The notes beneath the pieces were generated by a model, which saw only the letters and a list, made by a program, of their open reading frames with translations, did not search any database and was not told the origin of the DNA. 64,000 bases of DNA from Merluccius polli (Eukaryota > Chordata > Actinopteri > Gadiformes > Merlucciidae): positions 53,501 through 117,500 of the forward strand of contig JAOPHQ010002310.1 of the NCBI GenBank assembly GCA_030340625.1, given 5' to 3'. The position numbers and the translations under genes were made by a program. Of the stretch, positions 23,577-36,453 are shown piece after piece (within the stretch, counting starts at the first letter, position 1; each line of letters begins with the position of its first letter).

Positions 23577-26500
23577 ATGACTGGATCCTGGAGACTGTTT
23601 CTGCTCTGTGGTCTCCTGCAAGGTGAACATCTCAACCCTCTATCTTAGTACCTGTAGTAGGTACTGTCTTAAAACCTGTACTCTCTCTGTTAATACCTGA
23701 TGCCTCTGTTAATACCTGTAGTACTCTCTGTAGTACTCTGTTAAGTACTCTGCTAAGACACATATTAATTAAGTACTCTTAATTAACTTCAAAAACATGT
23801 CACTCATGACTTTTGAGTGCAAAAATCAAACATAATCAAACATAATAATAATAACAACAGTAATAATAATAATTACAAGTTCTACAAGCATGCCAATTTA
23901 TACAAGTTTGACCATGTAGATTCTGAGATCTGTCAGGAAAAATAACAAATATACAATAAGGTTCCTACGGATTTCGTAGGACCCCTATTAATAATACTTC
24001 AAGTGATTCAAGTTAAATTATCCTGTGTTGTGAGGGAATTCAATGTTACATTAAAATATTTTGTCAAAGTTTCTGCATTGATTGAGTCATTGATTTTGTA
24101 AACATCTTGTTTTAAAGGTGCTGGGTGCAAAGATGTAGCAAATAAGTCCCAAATGCCAAAAACTGTGATGACACTCAATGGATCCTGTGTGACCGTTCCT
24201 TGCAACTTAATGACTGAATGTCAACCAATAAAGAGAAAAAACAAGAAAAATGGATTACATTGTACAGGTACTGTACTGTCAACATTCAGGGGGAACCTAA
24301 CAGCGTACAACTGTACTACAACCTTAAATAACATACAGACAGACAATGATTCATTTAATTTTATATTGAAATGTTCAAATTCAAAACCCCTAGTTTTTCA
24401 TAAAGCAGTGACCATTCAGATCAAGGGTAAGTGCAATGTATGTCTGTTTGAAACAACCATGTATCACAAGTCCTATTGGTCTAATTGTGGTTCAAATGAT
24501 GCTGATCACTAGTGATGCTTGGGTCTCCTTAGTAACCGCTCTGAATTGATTTGGTACCCAGGGGACCGTCCTGCCCCTGGTTTGACACCCCCAAAAATGT
24601 GTCAGGTGGTGGTGGGGACCCCTGTGGAGTTACGGTGCTCTGCCCAATCCCTCTGTAAGACCCCCCCCCACAATGTGACGTGGACCCCCACCCTGGGGCT
24701 CAGCACCCAGCTCCAGCAGGACAATGTCGTGACCTCCACTCTGACCTTCAACGCCTCCCACCGTCACCATGGAATAAAGGTCTCCTGCACTGCAGCCTAC
24801 TTCAGACCATCTGACAACAAAATTGTGACGTCTACAATTGGTTACCAACTCAGTATATTATGTGAGTTCACCTTCTACCTTTTCAATGAAAAGGAACATT
24901 TCATTATTTTACTTTTTTATATTGATCTTGGAAAATGTACCTCATCAGTTTCCTTGATCTAAGACAGAAGATAAAGCAGTGTGTTGATAAAAAACGACTT
25001 TTGATGCTTGTCCCGTTTTTTAATTTATTCATGTATTTTATTGAGAACAGATATATGCTTAATTCAGAAAAGATAGCCATCATGAAACATGAGCGTATAG
25101 GTTAGGCTCTGATTGGTGGGTTCTCTCTCAGATTCCCCCAGGAACACCTCTGCTTTAGGCAGCGTGCGTCATCCAACCAGAGAGGACGACTCCGTCAACC
25201 TGACCTGCACCAGTCATGCTAACCCAGCTGTCAGCGAGTACACCTGGTACAGAATACACAGAGAAAGCATCCTAAAGATCGGGACTGGATCTTCTCTGTC
25301 CATCCAGCTGTTTAACGTCAACAACTGGTTCTTCTGTGAAGTCAGGAATCACATTGGCACTGAAAAGTCTAATGTCTACAAGATCGACATTCAAAGTAAG
25401 ATTGACTCAAAACCAGTAACCCCTGAGCTTGGTTTTTAGTTATGAAAACATTTCCTGTTGAACAGGAAGTAAGAAGACTTGCTAAAAAGTCTCTCTTCGT
25501 GTTGTCTTCACCCTTCACTCTATTCACAGCTCCTCCCAGTATTCTGCCCTCTTCGGGCTGCAGCAGAATGGCAGCCTGGGTGCGATGTTCCTGCTATAGC
25601 GTGGGCAGACCAGAACCGTCTCTGGAGTGGCGGTTGGATGGGAAACTCGTGTTCGATTCTGAGGATGTGTCTATCAGCCAGGAGAACCTGAACAACACTA
25701 TCTGGAGGAGCTCCCTCACAATGAGGACCCTGGCTGGTCCTGCAGCCTTGGCCTGCCATAGCTCCAACTCTGCCGGGAATACCCACAAGCAGGTCCTTGT
25801 CCCCCATCTGGATATACAGGGATACCTGACAGGTCTGAACTCAGGGAGCTAAAGAGCCACTATTTCACCACCAGCTGTGAGGCTAATTAGTCATTACGAA
25901 TCACTTCAAAATATATACACTTGTGGATACTCCCATCACAAATGGGAGTGATGTACAGCTGATGTATGATGGGAAGATCAACTCCCTGGTGCATTGTACC
26001 AACTGGTATGCGATCTACCTATCATGTGGGTGGACACTCTTTAATGTGTATTTTGATTGTTAGTCGGGCATCTACTCTACGTGCTGGCAAAACGACACAC
26101 CTGCTCTTTAATAACCGTCTAATCCACTTCCTCTGAAATAAACATTGTGAATCCTGATGCCATTTGTTCCCACGCAGACCAACTGTCCTGGATAGCCGCT
26201 ATTGGTGGGTTAGCCGTGGGCCTGCTGTTTGCAGCAGTGTGTGTTGTGAGGTGCGTTGACTGATAGACAGTGATTGTTCGAATGTCCAGTTTCACTGTTC
26301 ACTTTTTTATTGTCATTATTGATTCTCCTCCTCCTCCTCCTCCTCCTCCCCAGCTACTGTTTGCATTCCAGAGCTTGGAAGATGGCCGACCAAACAAGAC
26401 ACTGCAATGATGGTACAATCAACCAAGCTCCACCCTACAAAGAGGACACCCAGGTAACCCTAACCCTATCTTTACCCAGGTTACCCTGATTACCCCCGAA

Positions 26501-27483
26501 CCCTATCTGTACCAAGCTTACCCTAACCCTGTTTTTACCCAGGTAACCCAACCCTATCTGTAGTAGCCTACACAGGTTACACTAATCTAACCCTATCTGT
26601 ACCCAAGTTACCCTTATCTGATCTGTACCCAGGTAACCCTAATCCTAAACTAATCCTATTTTAACCCAGGTAACCCTATCTTTACCATGGTAACACTAAC
26701 TATCTGTACCCAGCTTACCCTAACCCTATCTTTACCCAGGTAACCCTAACCCTATCTGTACCCAGGTAACTCTTAACTAATCCTATTTTAACCCAGGTAA
26801 CCCTATCTTTACCATGGTAACACTAACTCTATCTGTCATGTTTACCCTAACCTATCTTTACCCAGCTAACCCTATCTTTAGCCAGGTAACCCTAACCCTA
26901 TTTTTACCCTCATAATGTAGATACGATCTTTACACTAACTAGCAGGGATTAGATTGTTTTAATAAAGGAGCAGGTATGATTACGTTTGGTGTATCACTGT
27001 AGTTAGAAAACACCAGGTTAGAAATGAGGGCTTAGGCTGTGGGTACTGCTAGTTGTGTCCAGCAGGGGAATGAATTAAAGAGACACACAGTTCCTGAGGT
27101 TCTGGTGACATCCACATACAATAAATCCATATCCATATCTTTATATATTAATGTCTCAGGTTTTCATCACAAGTGGGGAGGACATCTATGTTAACACTGG
27201 GGTGCTGAGGAACACTGTTGGATCAAGAGAGGAGCTTGTTGGACTGAGAGAGGAGCCTGTTGGACCGAGAATGGAGCCTGTTGGACTGAGAGAGGAGGCT
27301 GTTCCTGGAGCAGGTTCCCCAGTCTCAACGCGCCGTGATGCAGCTGATCCAGCGCCAGGCATGCAGGTGGCGGACTGCGATGTGTTGTACTCAACAGTGA
27401 GGTGGAAGAAGAAGCCAGAGAACATGGAGACGGACATCTCAGCCCGAGGCCCAAACACTTCCTGTCTGGCGGACGAGGGATGA
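23577..27483 (+). CDS. siglec/CD22-like inhibitory immunoglobulin receptor
   Basis: Eight exons join in phase to give 572 aa: 23577-23622 (signal peptide), 24118-24426 (V-set), 24562-24861, 25132-25395, 25530-25832 (three C2-set domains), 26178-26250 (membrane helix), 26354-26453 and 27160-27483 (cytoplasmic). Every Ig exon is phase 1-1, as in siglecs. The V-set has GSCVTVPC, and domain 2 carries the siglec-type NVTWTPTLG and ASHRHHGIKVSC motifs. The tail has VLYSTV (Y542), an ITIM, and a Grb2-type YVN (Y475). It also has in-frame VGLREEPVG-like repeats. Siglecs bind sialic acid through an Arg on V-set strand F; here the equivalent segment reads FNFILKC, so that Arg seems absent (I98). It is probably a type I surface receptor of leukocytes that dampens signalling. 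I cannot name a specific orthologue. Confidence 0.88.
26454..26925. repeat. minisatellite with CCCTAA and ACCCAGGTAA motifs
   Basis: It begins at the exon 7 donor (CACCCAG|GTAACCC). Each unit of about 26 bp repeats the pattern TAACCCTATCTTTACCCAGG followed by TAAC. Units therefore carry both telomere-like CCCTAA and a donor-like CAGGTAAC. Confidence 0.85.
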
Positions 27484-27895
27484 GTAAAGGGCAAGAGGGA
27501 TGAGCAAGGGGGCCAGAGGGATGAGTAAAGGGCTAGAGGGATGAGTAAAGGGCTAGAGGGATGAGCAAGGGGGCCAGAGGGATGAGTAAAGGGCCAGAGG
27601 GATGAGTAAAGGGCTAGAGGGATGAGTAAAGGGCTAGAGGGATGAGCAAGGGGGCCAGAGGGATGAGTAAAGGGCCAGAGGGATGAGTAAAGGGCTAGAG
27701 GGATGAGTAAAGGGCTAGAGGGATGAGTAAAGGGCAAGAGGGATGAGTAAAGGGCCAGAGGGATGAGTAAAGGGCAAGAGGGATGAGTAAAGGGCTAGAG
27801 GGATGAGTAAAGGGCAAGAGGGATGAGTAAAGGGCTAGAGGGATGAGCAAGGGGGCCAGAGGGATGAGTAAAGGGCAAGAGGGATGAGCAATGAG
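27484..27895. repeat. 21-bp minisatellite abutting the siglec stop codon
   Basis: About 20 copies of a unit like GGGATGAGTAAAGGGCTAGA begin at the TGA of the siglec gene; the stop is part of the first GATGAGTAAAGGG unit. Because the unit length is a multiple of three, the antisense strand stays open for 183 codons. That ORF is an artefact. Confidence 0.95.
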
Positions 27896-28285
27896 CTAAA
27901 CCAGCAAAAATCCCACATGTTGTGAATAAGCTTTTTATTTTTAAACTTTTTAAATGTGATTAGTATTCTATAGATTGGTTTAACTTTTACATACTGTGCA
28001 TTTCAGAATATATTATTTAAGAATTAAAAATGTGTTGCCTTTTAACGTTCTGCCATAGATACATATCTTGTTTATGATTTGTATTGAATCATAAAAAATC
28101 GTAAAATCTTGTCTGTTTGTACCTTATATCATGGCCACTTACGAATCATTAAAAATATAAGGGTGTTGATTCATATGTTGGGGTAATTCTTTCTCAAAAG
28201 TACAACTGTCTGTAAACAAATCGCAAATGACTGGAGAAATATATGGGTGTGACTAATGCCTAATGTTAGTTAACATGAGATTCAT
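27896..28285. other. AT-rich siglec 3' flank, no gene seen
   Basis: This stretch is AT-rich with no coding signal and no clean AATAAA noticed. It may hold the rest of the siglec 3' UTR. Confidence 0.5.
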
Positions 28286-28289
28286 ATGG

Positions 28290-30120
28290 AATGCGGACAT
28301 TACCTTATTACTCCAGTAAATAGAGACGATCTTAGTAACGACGTGGTAACGTTACCTTATTACTCCAGTAACTAGAGACGATCTTAGTAACGACATGGCA
28401 ACGTTACCTTATTACTCCAGTAAATAGAGACGATCTTAGTAACGACATGGTAACGTTACCTTATTACTCCAGTAAATAGAGACGATGTTAGTAACGACAT
28501 GGCAACGTTACCTTATTACTCCAGTAAATAGAGACAAACTTAGTAACGACATGGTAACGTTACCTTATTACTCCAGTAAATAGAGACGATCTTAGTAACG
28601 ACATGGTAACGTTACCTTATTACTCCAGTAAATAGAGACGATGTTAGTAACGACATGGTAACGTTAACTTATTACTCCAGTAAATAGAGACGATCTTAGT
28701 AACGACATGGTAACGTTAACTTATTACTCCAGTAAATAGAGACGATGTTAGTAACGACATGGCAACGTTACCTTATTACTCCAGTAAATAGAGACGATCT
28801 TAGTAACGACATGGCAACGTTACCTTATTACTCCAGTAAATAGAGACGATCTTAGTAACGACATGGTAACGTTAACTTATTACTCCAGTAAATAGAGACG
28901 ATGTTAGTAACGACGTGGCAACATTACCTTATTACTCCAGTAAATAGAGACGATCTTAGTAACGACATGGTAACGTTACCTTATTACTCCAGTAAATAGA
29001 GACGATGTTAGTAACGACATGGTAACGTTACCTTATTACTCCAGTAAATAGAGACGATCTTAGTAACGACATGGTAACGTTACCTTATTACTCCAGTAAA
29101 TAGAGACGATCTTAGTAACGACCTGACAACGTTACCTTATTACTCCAGTAAATAGAGACGACCTTAGTAACGACATGGCAACGTTACCTTATTACTCCAG
29201 TAAATAGAGACGATCTTAGTAACGACATGGCAACGTTACCTTATTACTCCAGTAAATAGAGACGATCTTAGTAACGACATGGCAACGTTACCTTATTACT
29301 CCAGTAAATAGAGACGACCTTAGTAACGACATGGCAACGTTACCTTATTACTCCAGTAAATAGAGACGACCTTAGTAACGACCTGACAACGTTACCTTAT
29401 TACTCCAGTAAATAGAGACGACCTTAGTAACGACCTGACAACGTTACCTTATTACTCCAGTAAATAGAGACGACCTTAGTAACGACATGGCAACGTTACC
29501 TTATTACTCCAGTAAATAGAGACGATCTTAGTAACGACCTGACAACGTTACCTTATTACTCCAGTAAATAGAGACGACCTTAGTAACGACATGGCAACGT
29601 TACCTTATTACTCCAGTAAATAGAGACGACCTTAGTAACGACATGGCAACGTTACCTTATTACTCCAGTAAATAGAGACGATCTTAGTAACGACATGGTA
29701 ACGTTACCTTATTACTCCAGTAAATAGAGACGACCTTAGTAACGACCTGACAACGTTACCTTATTACTCCAGTAAATAGAGACGACCTTAGTAACGACCT
29801 GACAACGTTACCTTATTACTCCAGTAAATAGAGATGATCTTAGTAACGACATGGCAACGTTACCTTATTACTCCAGTAAATAGAGATGATCTTAGTAACG
29901 ACATGGCAACGTTACCTTATTACTCCAGTAAATAGAGATGATCTTAGTAACAACCTGGCAATGTTACCTTATTGCTAAAGTAAATAGAGACGATCTTAGT
30001 AACGACATGGTAACGTTACCTTATTACTCCAGTAAATAGAGACGCCCTTAGTAAAGGCATGGCAACGTTACCTTATTACTCCAGTAAATAAAGACGATCT
30101 TAGTTATGACCTGGCAATGG
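28290..30120. repeat. 52-bp satellite, about 35 copies
   Basis: Each unit contains TTACTCCAGTAAATAGAGAC, CTTAGTAACGAC and a variable ATGGTAACGTTACC or ATGGCAACGTTACC or CTGACAACGTTACC. In the first variant GGTAACGTTACC is a perfect 12-bp palindrome. Copies are only slightly diverged, and variant types cluster, which suggests recent local amplification. It lies between the tail-to-tail siglec and vsig10l genes. Confidence 0.95.
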
Positions 30121-30419
30121 GGAAGCTTTCTAAACGTAGTCCCCACAAGTCCCGTCCAAGTTGACAGTTATTAAAGTTTCGTTTAGCGCATTCATTTTTA
30201 GACCAGTGATGAGGCTGCTTGCATCATTGTCGAAAAATAATGCACACCTCCCCAGCCAATCAGAATCGAGTATTCACCCGGACCATGGTATAAAGGATTT
30301 TAAAAGCTTCGATCAAATTGAAATATGATAAGGCAAGTGTTTTTAACAATACATGACATTTTTATAAAACAAATATGATATGAGAATAGTATGCACACAA
30401 AAAACATACACATACACAC

Positions 30420-31139
30420 TAGGGGTGACCCCGAATAGTCGACTATTCGACGATTCGATCGAAGGAGTCTGATTCGACTGCCAATCTCATAGTCGAATCG
30501 TCGGCAAAACACAGGATCATTCCATTCGGGCTATAGGCGGTGCTGAATGTCTGATTTTACATATAGTTTATTTCTCCCAATAAATCATGATAAATAGCCT
30601 ATTTTTGTATAAATATCAAATGCCAAACACACTGCCGCCGCAGCGCCGCGGCGCGTCTATGACACAAGTGCCGCCCCTAGCACTCATAGGAAGCGTCGCG
30701 CTGCGGTGCGTCAACAGGAATATAGTCGTCTCCGGAGCAGAAGAAAAACAAAATAAAAGAAAAAAGCGCATTTTCAGCGGCACTTGACGCGCGGCGACGC
30801 TGTGAAATAGGACAGTGGTATGAAGTGTAGCAGGGCGGCCGCCAGTGTGGGGGTGTACATAGAAAATAATAGGGGCGGCTGTTTTGACGCGCGCCGTTCG
30901 GCTTTGAAAGTCCAAAACACACCGCCGCCGAACGGCCTCGAAATTGTAATCAAAATTGTTTAATTGAGTGTTTCAGCTCTTTAGTCTGGTGTGGAAAAAA
31001 TGGAAGCCAATGTCGCAAATGAGAATATGGATCAATGAGCAAAAAAAAGAAAAAAACATGATTCGACGATCAGTCGACTATAGGCAAGACTTGACGAATC
31101 AGATTCGACTATGTAAATTCTTCGTCGGGGACACCCCTA
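30420..31139. mobile_element. non-autonomous hAT-like DNA transposon
   Basis: It begins TAGGGGTGACCCCGAATAGT, ends GTCGGGGACACCCCTA, and is flanked by ATACACAC on both sides (30,412-30,419 and 31,140-31,147). That duplication lies in CA-rich sequence, so is less decisive. Subterminal ATTCGACGATTCGA motifs recur near both ends. The middle is GC-rich with no transposase frame. It sits 50 bp downstream of the vsig10l stop. Confidence 0.75.
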
Positions 31140-31188
31140 ATACACACACACAAACACACATTCACCTACAAAAGTATCTTTTGCTTCT

Positions 31189-34100
31189 TTAAACAGTTGT
31201 TGCAAATCTGACAGGAGGAGGCGGGACAAATGTTGGGACGGCCAATGACATTTCAGACGGAGCCTAAAAGAGAGAAGTGTTAGTGACATCATATGGTAGT
31301 TTGACAGGAAGCTGAGTGATGATGATGTGATCATCTGACTGCTCACATGGAGTTTGTTGTAGTCTGGCAGAGCGGAATCAGGCTGGCTGGCTACCACCTG
31401 CAAGAACAGAGAAGAGGTTACTTCCATATCCTAACACCAAAACCAAACCCTAAAACAGAACCCAAACATAAACACCAACCCCTAAAACCTAACCCTAAAA
31501 GGAAACCCTAACCCTAAAACCAAAAACCAAAGGAAACCTTAACTATAAAACTACAAACTAAACCCTAAAAGGAAACCCTAACCCTAAAGTCCTAAGAACT
31601 AACCCTAAAGGTTAACCCTAACACCAAAAACCAAACCCTACTTAATTGGAAAATCCTAAATCCTAAACCTCAATGGAAACCCTATCCTTACTAATCCTAA
31701 ACCCCTAACCCCTAAAACACCACTGTGTGTGTGTTTCTGACCTTCTCAACAGCCCGAGACACAGGATATCTGGGTTGTCCTGAGAGAGAGTGAGAGAGAG
31801 ACAGAGACAGAGACAGAGAGACACACAGCGACAGAGAAAGAGAGACACCGCAACAGAGACGGAGAGAGACAAGATGCAAAATGTCAGATGGACAGCAAGT
31901 GCCCGCATGTTGGAAGGTGTTGACAATCAAAGCCTTTTTTTCAGACTTTTTAATGCAATGGATTCATTTTGAATAGTTCAATATTATGTAGGTTTATATG
32001 TTAATAGACTACAATGAAATGATATGCTTATTTACTATATATTGTAATGATATGACCTGATCAAAACCGGTCTAGCAGCAGGAGGAATCTTACCTTTGTT
32101 CTTGCAGTAGGAGATGCTGAGGTAGAGGAGGGTTGCGAAGATGCAGAGAGCCAGGATGCTGCAGGGGATCCCTGCTGCTATCCCTGCGATTGCCGCGCCG
32201 CTCAGACCGTTGCCTAGCAATGCCCAAACAAACAACCGACCATTGAGTGACAGCATCTAACATCAAAATGATCCTGGCTTAGCATGGTTAAAGTGAGTAG
32301 GCTTAGTAGGGTTAGGTTTCTTACAATGGATAGTAGGGTTACCGTAAGGGTTCATATGGTTATGGTTAATAGGGCATTAGGGGAAGTAGGTTAATAGGGT
32401 TAGTAGAGCTATGGTTAGGGGGGTTAGGGTCGTACTCCACGCTGTACCTGGTCCGATCCGGTGCTGCTTCGATGGTTCTCCTGCCGTTCTCCCAGCACTG
32501 GGAATCACCTTGAAGTAGTAGGTGGACTTTGGGTCCAGGTTCAGGACACCCGCACTGCGTGCAGAACCCGGCTTCACTTGGATGGAATGGAACTCACTGG
32601 ACCGGCTGATGTTTTGATCTAAAGCTGGTCCTTTCATCTGGATGTCAAATCCTGTTGGGTTAGATGTTTAGGGTTGGATGTTTAGGGGTTAGATGTTTAG
32701 GGGTGAGATGTTGGAGGGTAAAGCTTATTTCACAGCTCTGCATACAGCATGTTTGCGAAGATCCACGTCGGGACTCAGAGACACAACGCCGATCTTTGCA
32801 GAGCTGCGTGACGTGTTACACTTCCACGTCACGTTAACGAGAGGGAGAAGGGCGACGAGTTGCTAAAGTCTGGGAGGACTGCACATCTTCGCGTACACAA
32901 AGGTCCACGACTGGCAAAAGGGCCGTGTACAGGTCTCTGAGTAGTGACGTGGATCTACGCGGATCTTTGCATACGTGCTGACGCAGAAAGGGTGATTTGG
33001 CCTTTAGATGTTTAGGGCTTAATGTTGGAGGGCTTAATGTTGTTTAGAGTTAGATAGATAGGTAGGTAGGTAGGTAGGTAGGTAGGTAGGTAGGTAGGTG
33101 GGTAGGTAGGTAGGTAGGTAGGTAGGTAGGTAGGTAGGTAGGTAGGTAGGTAGGTAGGTAGGTAGGTAGGTAGGTGGGTGGATGGATGGATGGATGGATG
33201 GATGGATGGATGGATGGATGGATGGATAGATAGATAGATAGATAGATAGATAGACAGAGAGAGATAGCGCACACATTTGGAGATATTTTGTATCAGATGA
33301 GTCAATTATCTGATGATGACAGAGTGATGATGTCAGAGCTATGATGAGCGAGTTCCCTCCTCTCACCCGTAACCAGGGACAATGGAGGAACCTCCCAGGT
33401 CAACGTGGCGGCCGTCCCTTCCTGGTTTGGTACAAGACTGGAATCTGAGATAGAGGGACCTAGAGAGGCCGAGAGAAAGAGAGAGAGTGAGAGAGAGAGG
33501 TGATTAGTACTAAGTTACTAATAGCTGTAACTAGTAGTCCTACTCCTTACTAATCACTGTACCTAGTTACTGTAACTAGTTGTCCTTAGTAACCACTGTA
33601 CCTAGTAGCCGGTCTAAGTTACTAGTTACTGTAACTAATAGTCCTTACTGCCCATTGTATCTAGTAGCCAGGCCTTATACTAAGTTATTAGTCGATGTCA
33701 TTAGTAGTCCTTACTAACCACTGTACCTAGTATCTGTACCTAGTTAGTGTAACTAGTAGTCCATACACACCACTGTACCTAGTAGCTGAGTGGTACGGGT
33801 CCTGCGACCCAGAGGGTTGGAGCAGGTGCAGGTGAACTGGTCTCGCAGGTATTCGCTGATGTTGAAGTGTCGCACAGTGAGCTGTGTGGTGTTGGCGCTG
33901 ATCTGGTGTTGGTCGCTGCTGGTTACGGCCTGGCCCCCTCGGAGCCAGGTAACCACGGCGTTGGGCACTGCGTTACTCAAACATGCTATGGTGACAGCAA
34001 TCCTTCCATCCAAGCCCACCCCAACCCCCACTCTCGGTAGGAAGTCTGCTGGCTGACCTGGGAGTCAAACACACACAAGACCATCAACTACATTTTCATA

Positions 34101-36365
34101 TATATCTTCAAATGTTTACATGCTCATGCTTTATGTGATAAAATAATTACGTGTTCAAATATTTAGGTGTTCAAATATCTAAGTGTTTAAATGTTCCCGT
34201 GTTGAAATATTTACCTTTTAATATGTTTACAAGTTAAAATATTTAAGTTTTAAAAATGTTACAAGTTAAAATGTTTCCGTGCTAGAATGTTTTGTCGTAC
34301 GCGCCGTGACGTTGCAGCTTGAATTCAGGAGCGGGTGCTGGGCGTGGCAGACGATGGTTTTCCAATCCAGGTCCCCAGAAGGTGCTAGCGTCAGGTTGAG
34401 GTCTCCGGCCGCCACTCTATCATTGCTAATTCTCGGGAAGGCGAGGCTGGGCTTGGGCGCGCCACCTGGCCACCTGCAGCGGTACTGCAGGTCGTTGCTA
34501 ATCGTAGCGTGGACCGAACACTCTGGATCACCCAGGGGTCTCTCTGTCCAAACAGGAAAATATGAATATCAATAAGTTAATAATTGATCATAATTACATA
34601 ATTGTATATCATTCATTGACAATACATCACAGAATTACATTTGATCCACCTTCTCCATGCAACTTTGTATTTAGGGTTAGAAGGGTTATGTGTGCGGGAG
34701 GGGGCAGTATAGGTAAGGTAAGTATATAAGTACTTAAGTTATAATGTGTATTTATGGGCAATGGTTAGTTTGGTGAGTGGGATTAGGGCTAGTAGAGCTA
34801 GTCAGGCTAGTAGGGTTAGTGTTAGTTTATGTGTGCTTAATGGATAATTGTCAGTTAGATTAGTAATGTGAATGGGGTTAGGGTTGAGTACAACGTAGCA
34901 CAGGGTACACCGCATGGTAGTACAGTGGTAGTATTTGGTACTACGGGGTACACAGTACTGCAGTAGAGAGTAGTGGTTGGTAGCACAGCGTGTACACACC
35001 ATAGATGAGGAGGGTGATGTTTTTGGTGCGCAGTGCTCCACTCAGCTTGTTGCGTAGCCGGCAGGTGTAGGTCCCGCCCTGCGCTACGACCACATTGGTC
35101 AGCTTTAGAACACCCTGCTGAGAACCAGGAAGTACCTCACCACCAAACAGCCAAACAGCCGAGGGCACTGGGAGGCCTTCGGCTCGGCAGGACAGATGGA
35201 CAGAGTCTCCGGATTCATAGAAATGCAGAGTAGGAAGCACCTCCAGAATGGGTTCATCTGGACCGTCTGGAGAGACAGATAGAGAGAGACAGAAAGGCAG
35301 AGACAGACAGAGACAGTTAGAGACAGACATACACACGAAGGCAGACAGAAACAGACAGACAGAGAGACAGACAGACATACAGGTAGACATACTGGTAAGG
35401 CAAGGCAAGGCAAGGCAAGGCAGCTTTATTTATATAGCGCATTTCATACACAATGGCAACTCAATGCGCTTTACATAGAACAATAAGAATTGAAATACAA
35501 ATTAGAATAATAATAATAGTAATAAAAAGCAATAAAAAAATACAAGAATAAAAGAATAGAAAGAAATAAAGTACTATAAGAGCAGCATAAAATCATGATT
35601 TAAAAGGACATAGTGCAATTAAATTTACAATTTAAAGTGCTTAGAACAAGCTCAATCATAAGCACAGGAGAAGAGAAGTGTTTTTAACTTGGATTTAAAA
35701 ATGCTCACAGTTGGGGCTGATTTCAGTTCAGCTGGTAGTTTGTTCCAGTGTTGTGCAGCATAACAGCTAAAAGCTGCTTCACCATGTTTAGTTTGAACTC
35801 TGGGTTTCACTATCTGACCTAAGTCAGTAGATCTCAGAGCCCTACTGGGTTTGTATTCTACTAAGATGTCATTCATGTATTCTGGACCTAAACCATTCAG
35901 TGATTTGTAGACCAGTAGCAGAACTTTAAAGTCTATTCTATAGCTGACTGGGAGCCAGTGTAAAGACTTTAGAACTGGAGTAATGTGCTCTGATCTCTTT
36001 GTTCTGGTAGACAGACAGATAGAGAGAGTTAGGCAGACAGCGAGACAGACAGACAGAATATATGAGTAGTGTGTAGTTCTCACAGAGCACAGTGAGGTTC
36101 AGGTGAACTTTGACCTCACTGAGGGGGTTGAGGAGCTGGAGGCTGTACCTCCCCGCGTCTCCTCTCCTCAGCTGGTGGATGAGGAGCTGCTCCTCCTGCA
36201 GGGAGTAGTGGGAAGAGGTGCTCCTGAGCTCCTCCTCCTCCAGGAACCACCTCCTGCTCTCCACCTCCCCCCGCTGGACTGAGGACCTGAGAGAGAACAC
36301 CTCCAAGCCCTCCACCGCCAGTGCTGGGTGTGGAGTGATGCTGGCATTCTGCAGACGCTCTGAAG

Positions 36366-36453
<88 letters not shown>

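Noticed and set aside
26454..26925. Interstitial telomere (CCCTAA)n
   Set aside because: CCCTAA occurs within longer irregular units of about 26 bp, not as a 6-bp tandem. The same applies to the blocks near 31,430, 32,285 and 40,505.
27186..27737. 183-codon minus-strand ORF rich in HPSxPL repeats
   Set aside because: It is the antisense of the siglec last exon plus the 21-bp minisatellite. The unit length, a multiple of three, keeps the frame open; no start context or domain.
28290..30120. CRISPR-like regular repeats
   Set aside because: Units are contiguous with no unique spacers, in vertebrate DNA; an ordinary satellite.
33012..33366. Long Tyr/Leu/Pro/Thr ORFs
   Set aside because: Translation of the GGTA/GGAT/GATA microsatellite.
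35938..36083. Extension of the LINE ORF upstream into a CA-repeat-derived 167-codon ORF
   Set aside because: The upstream part is the vsig10l Ig exon and microsatellite. Only sequence from about 36,010 downward belongs to the LINE.
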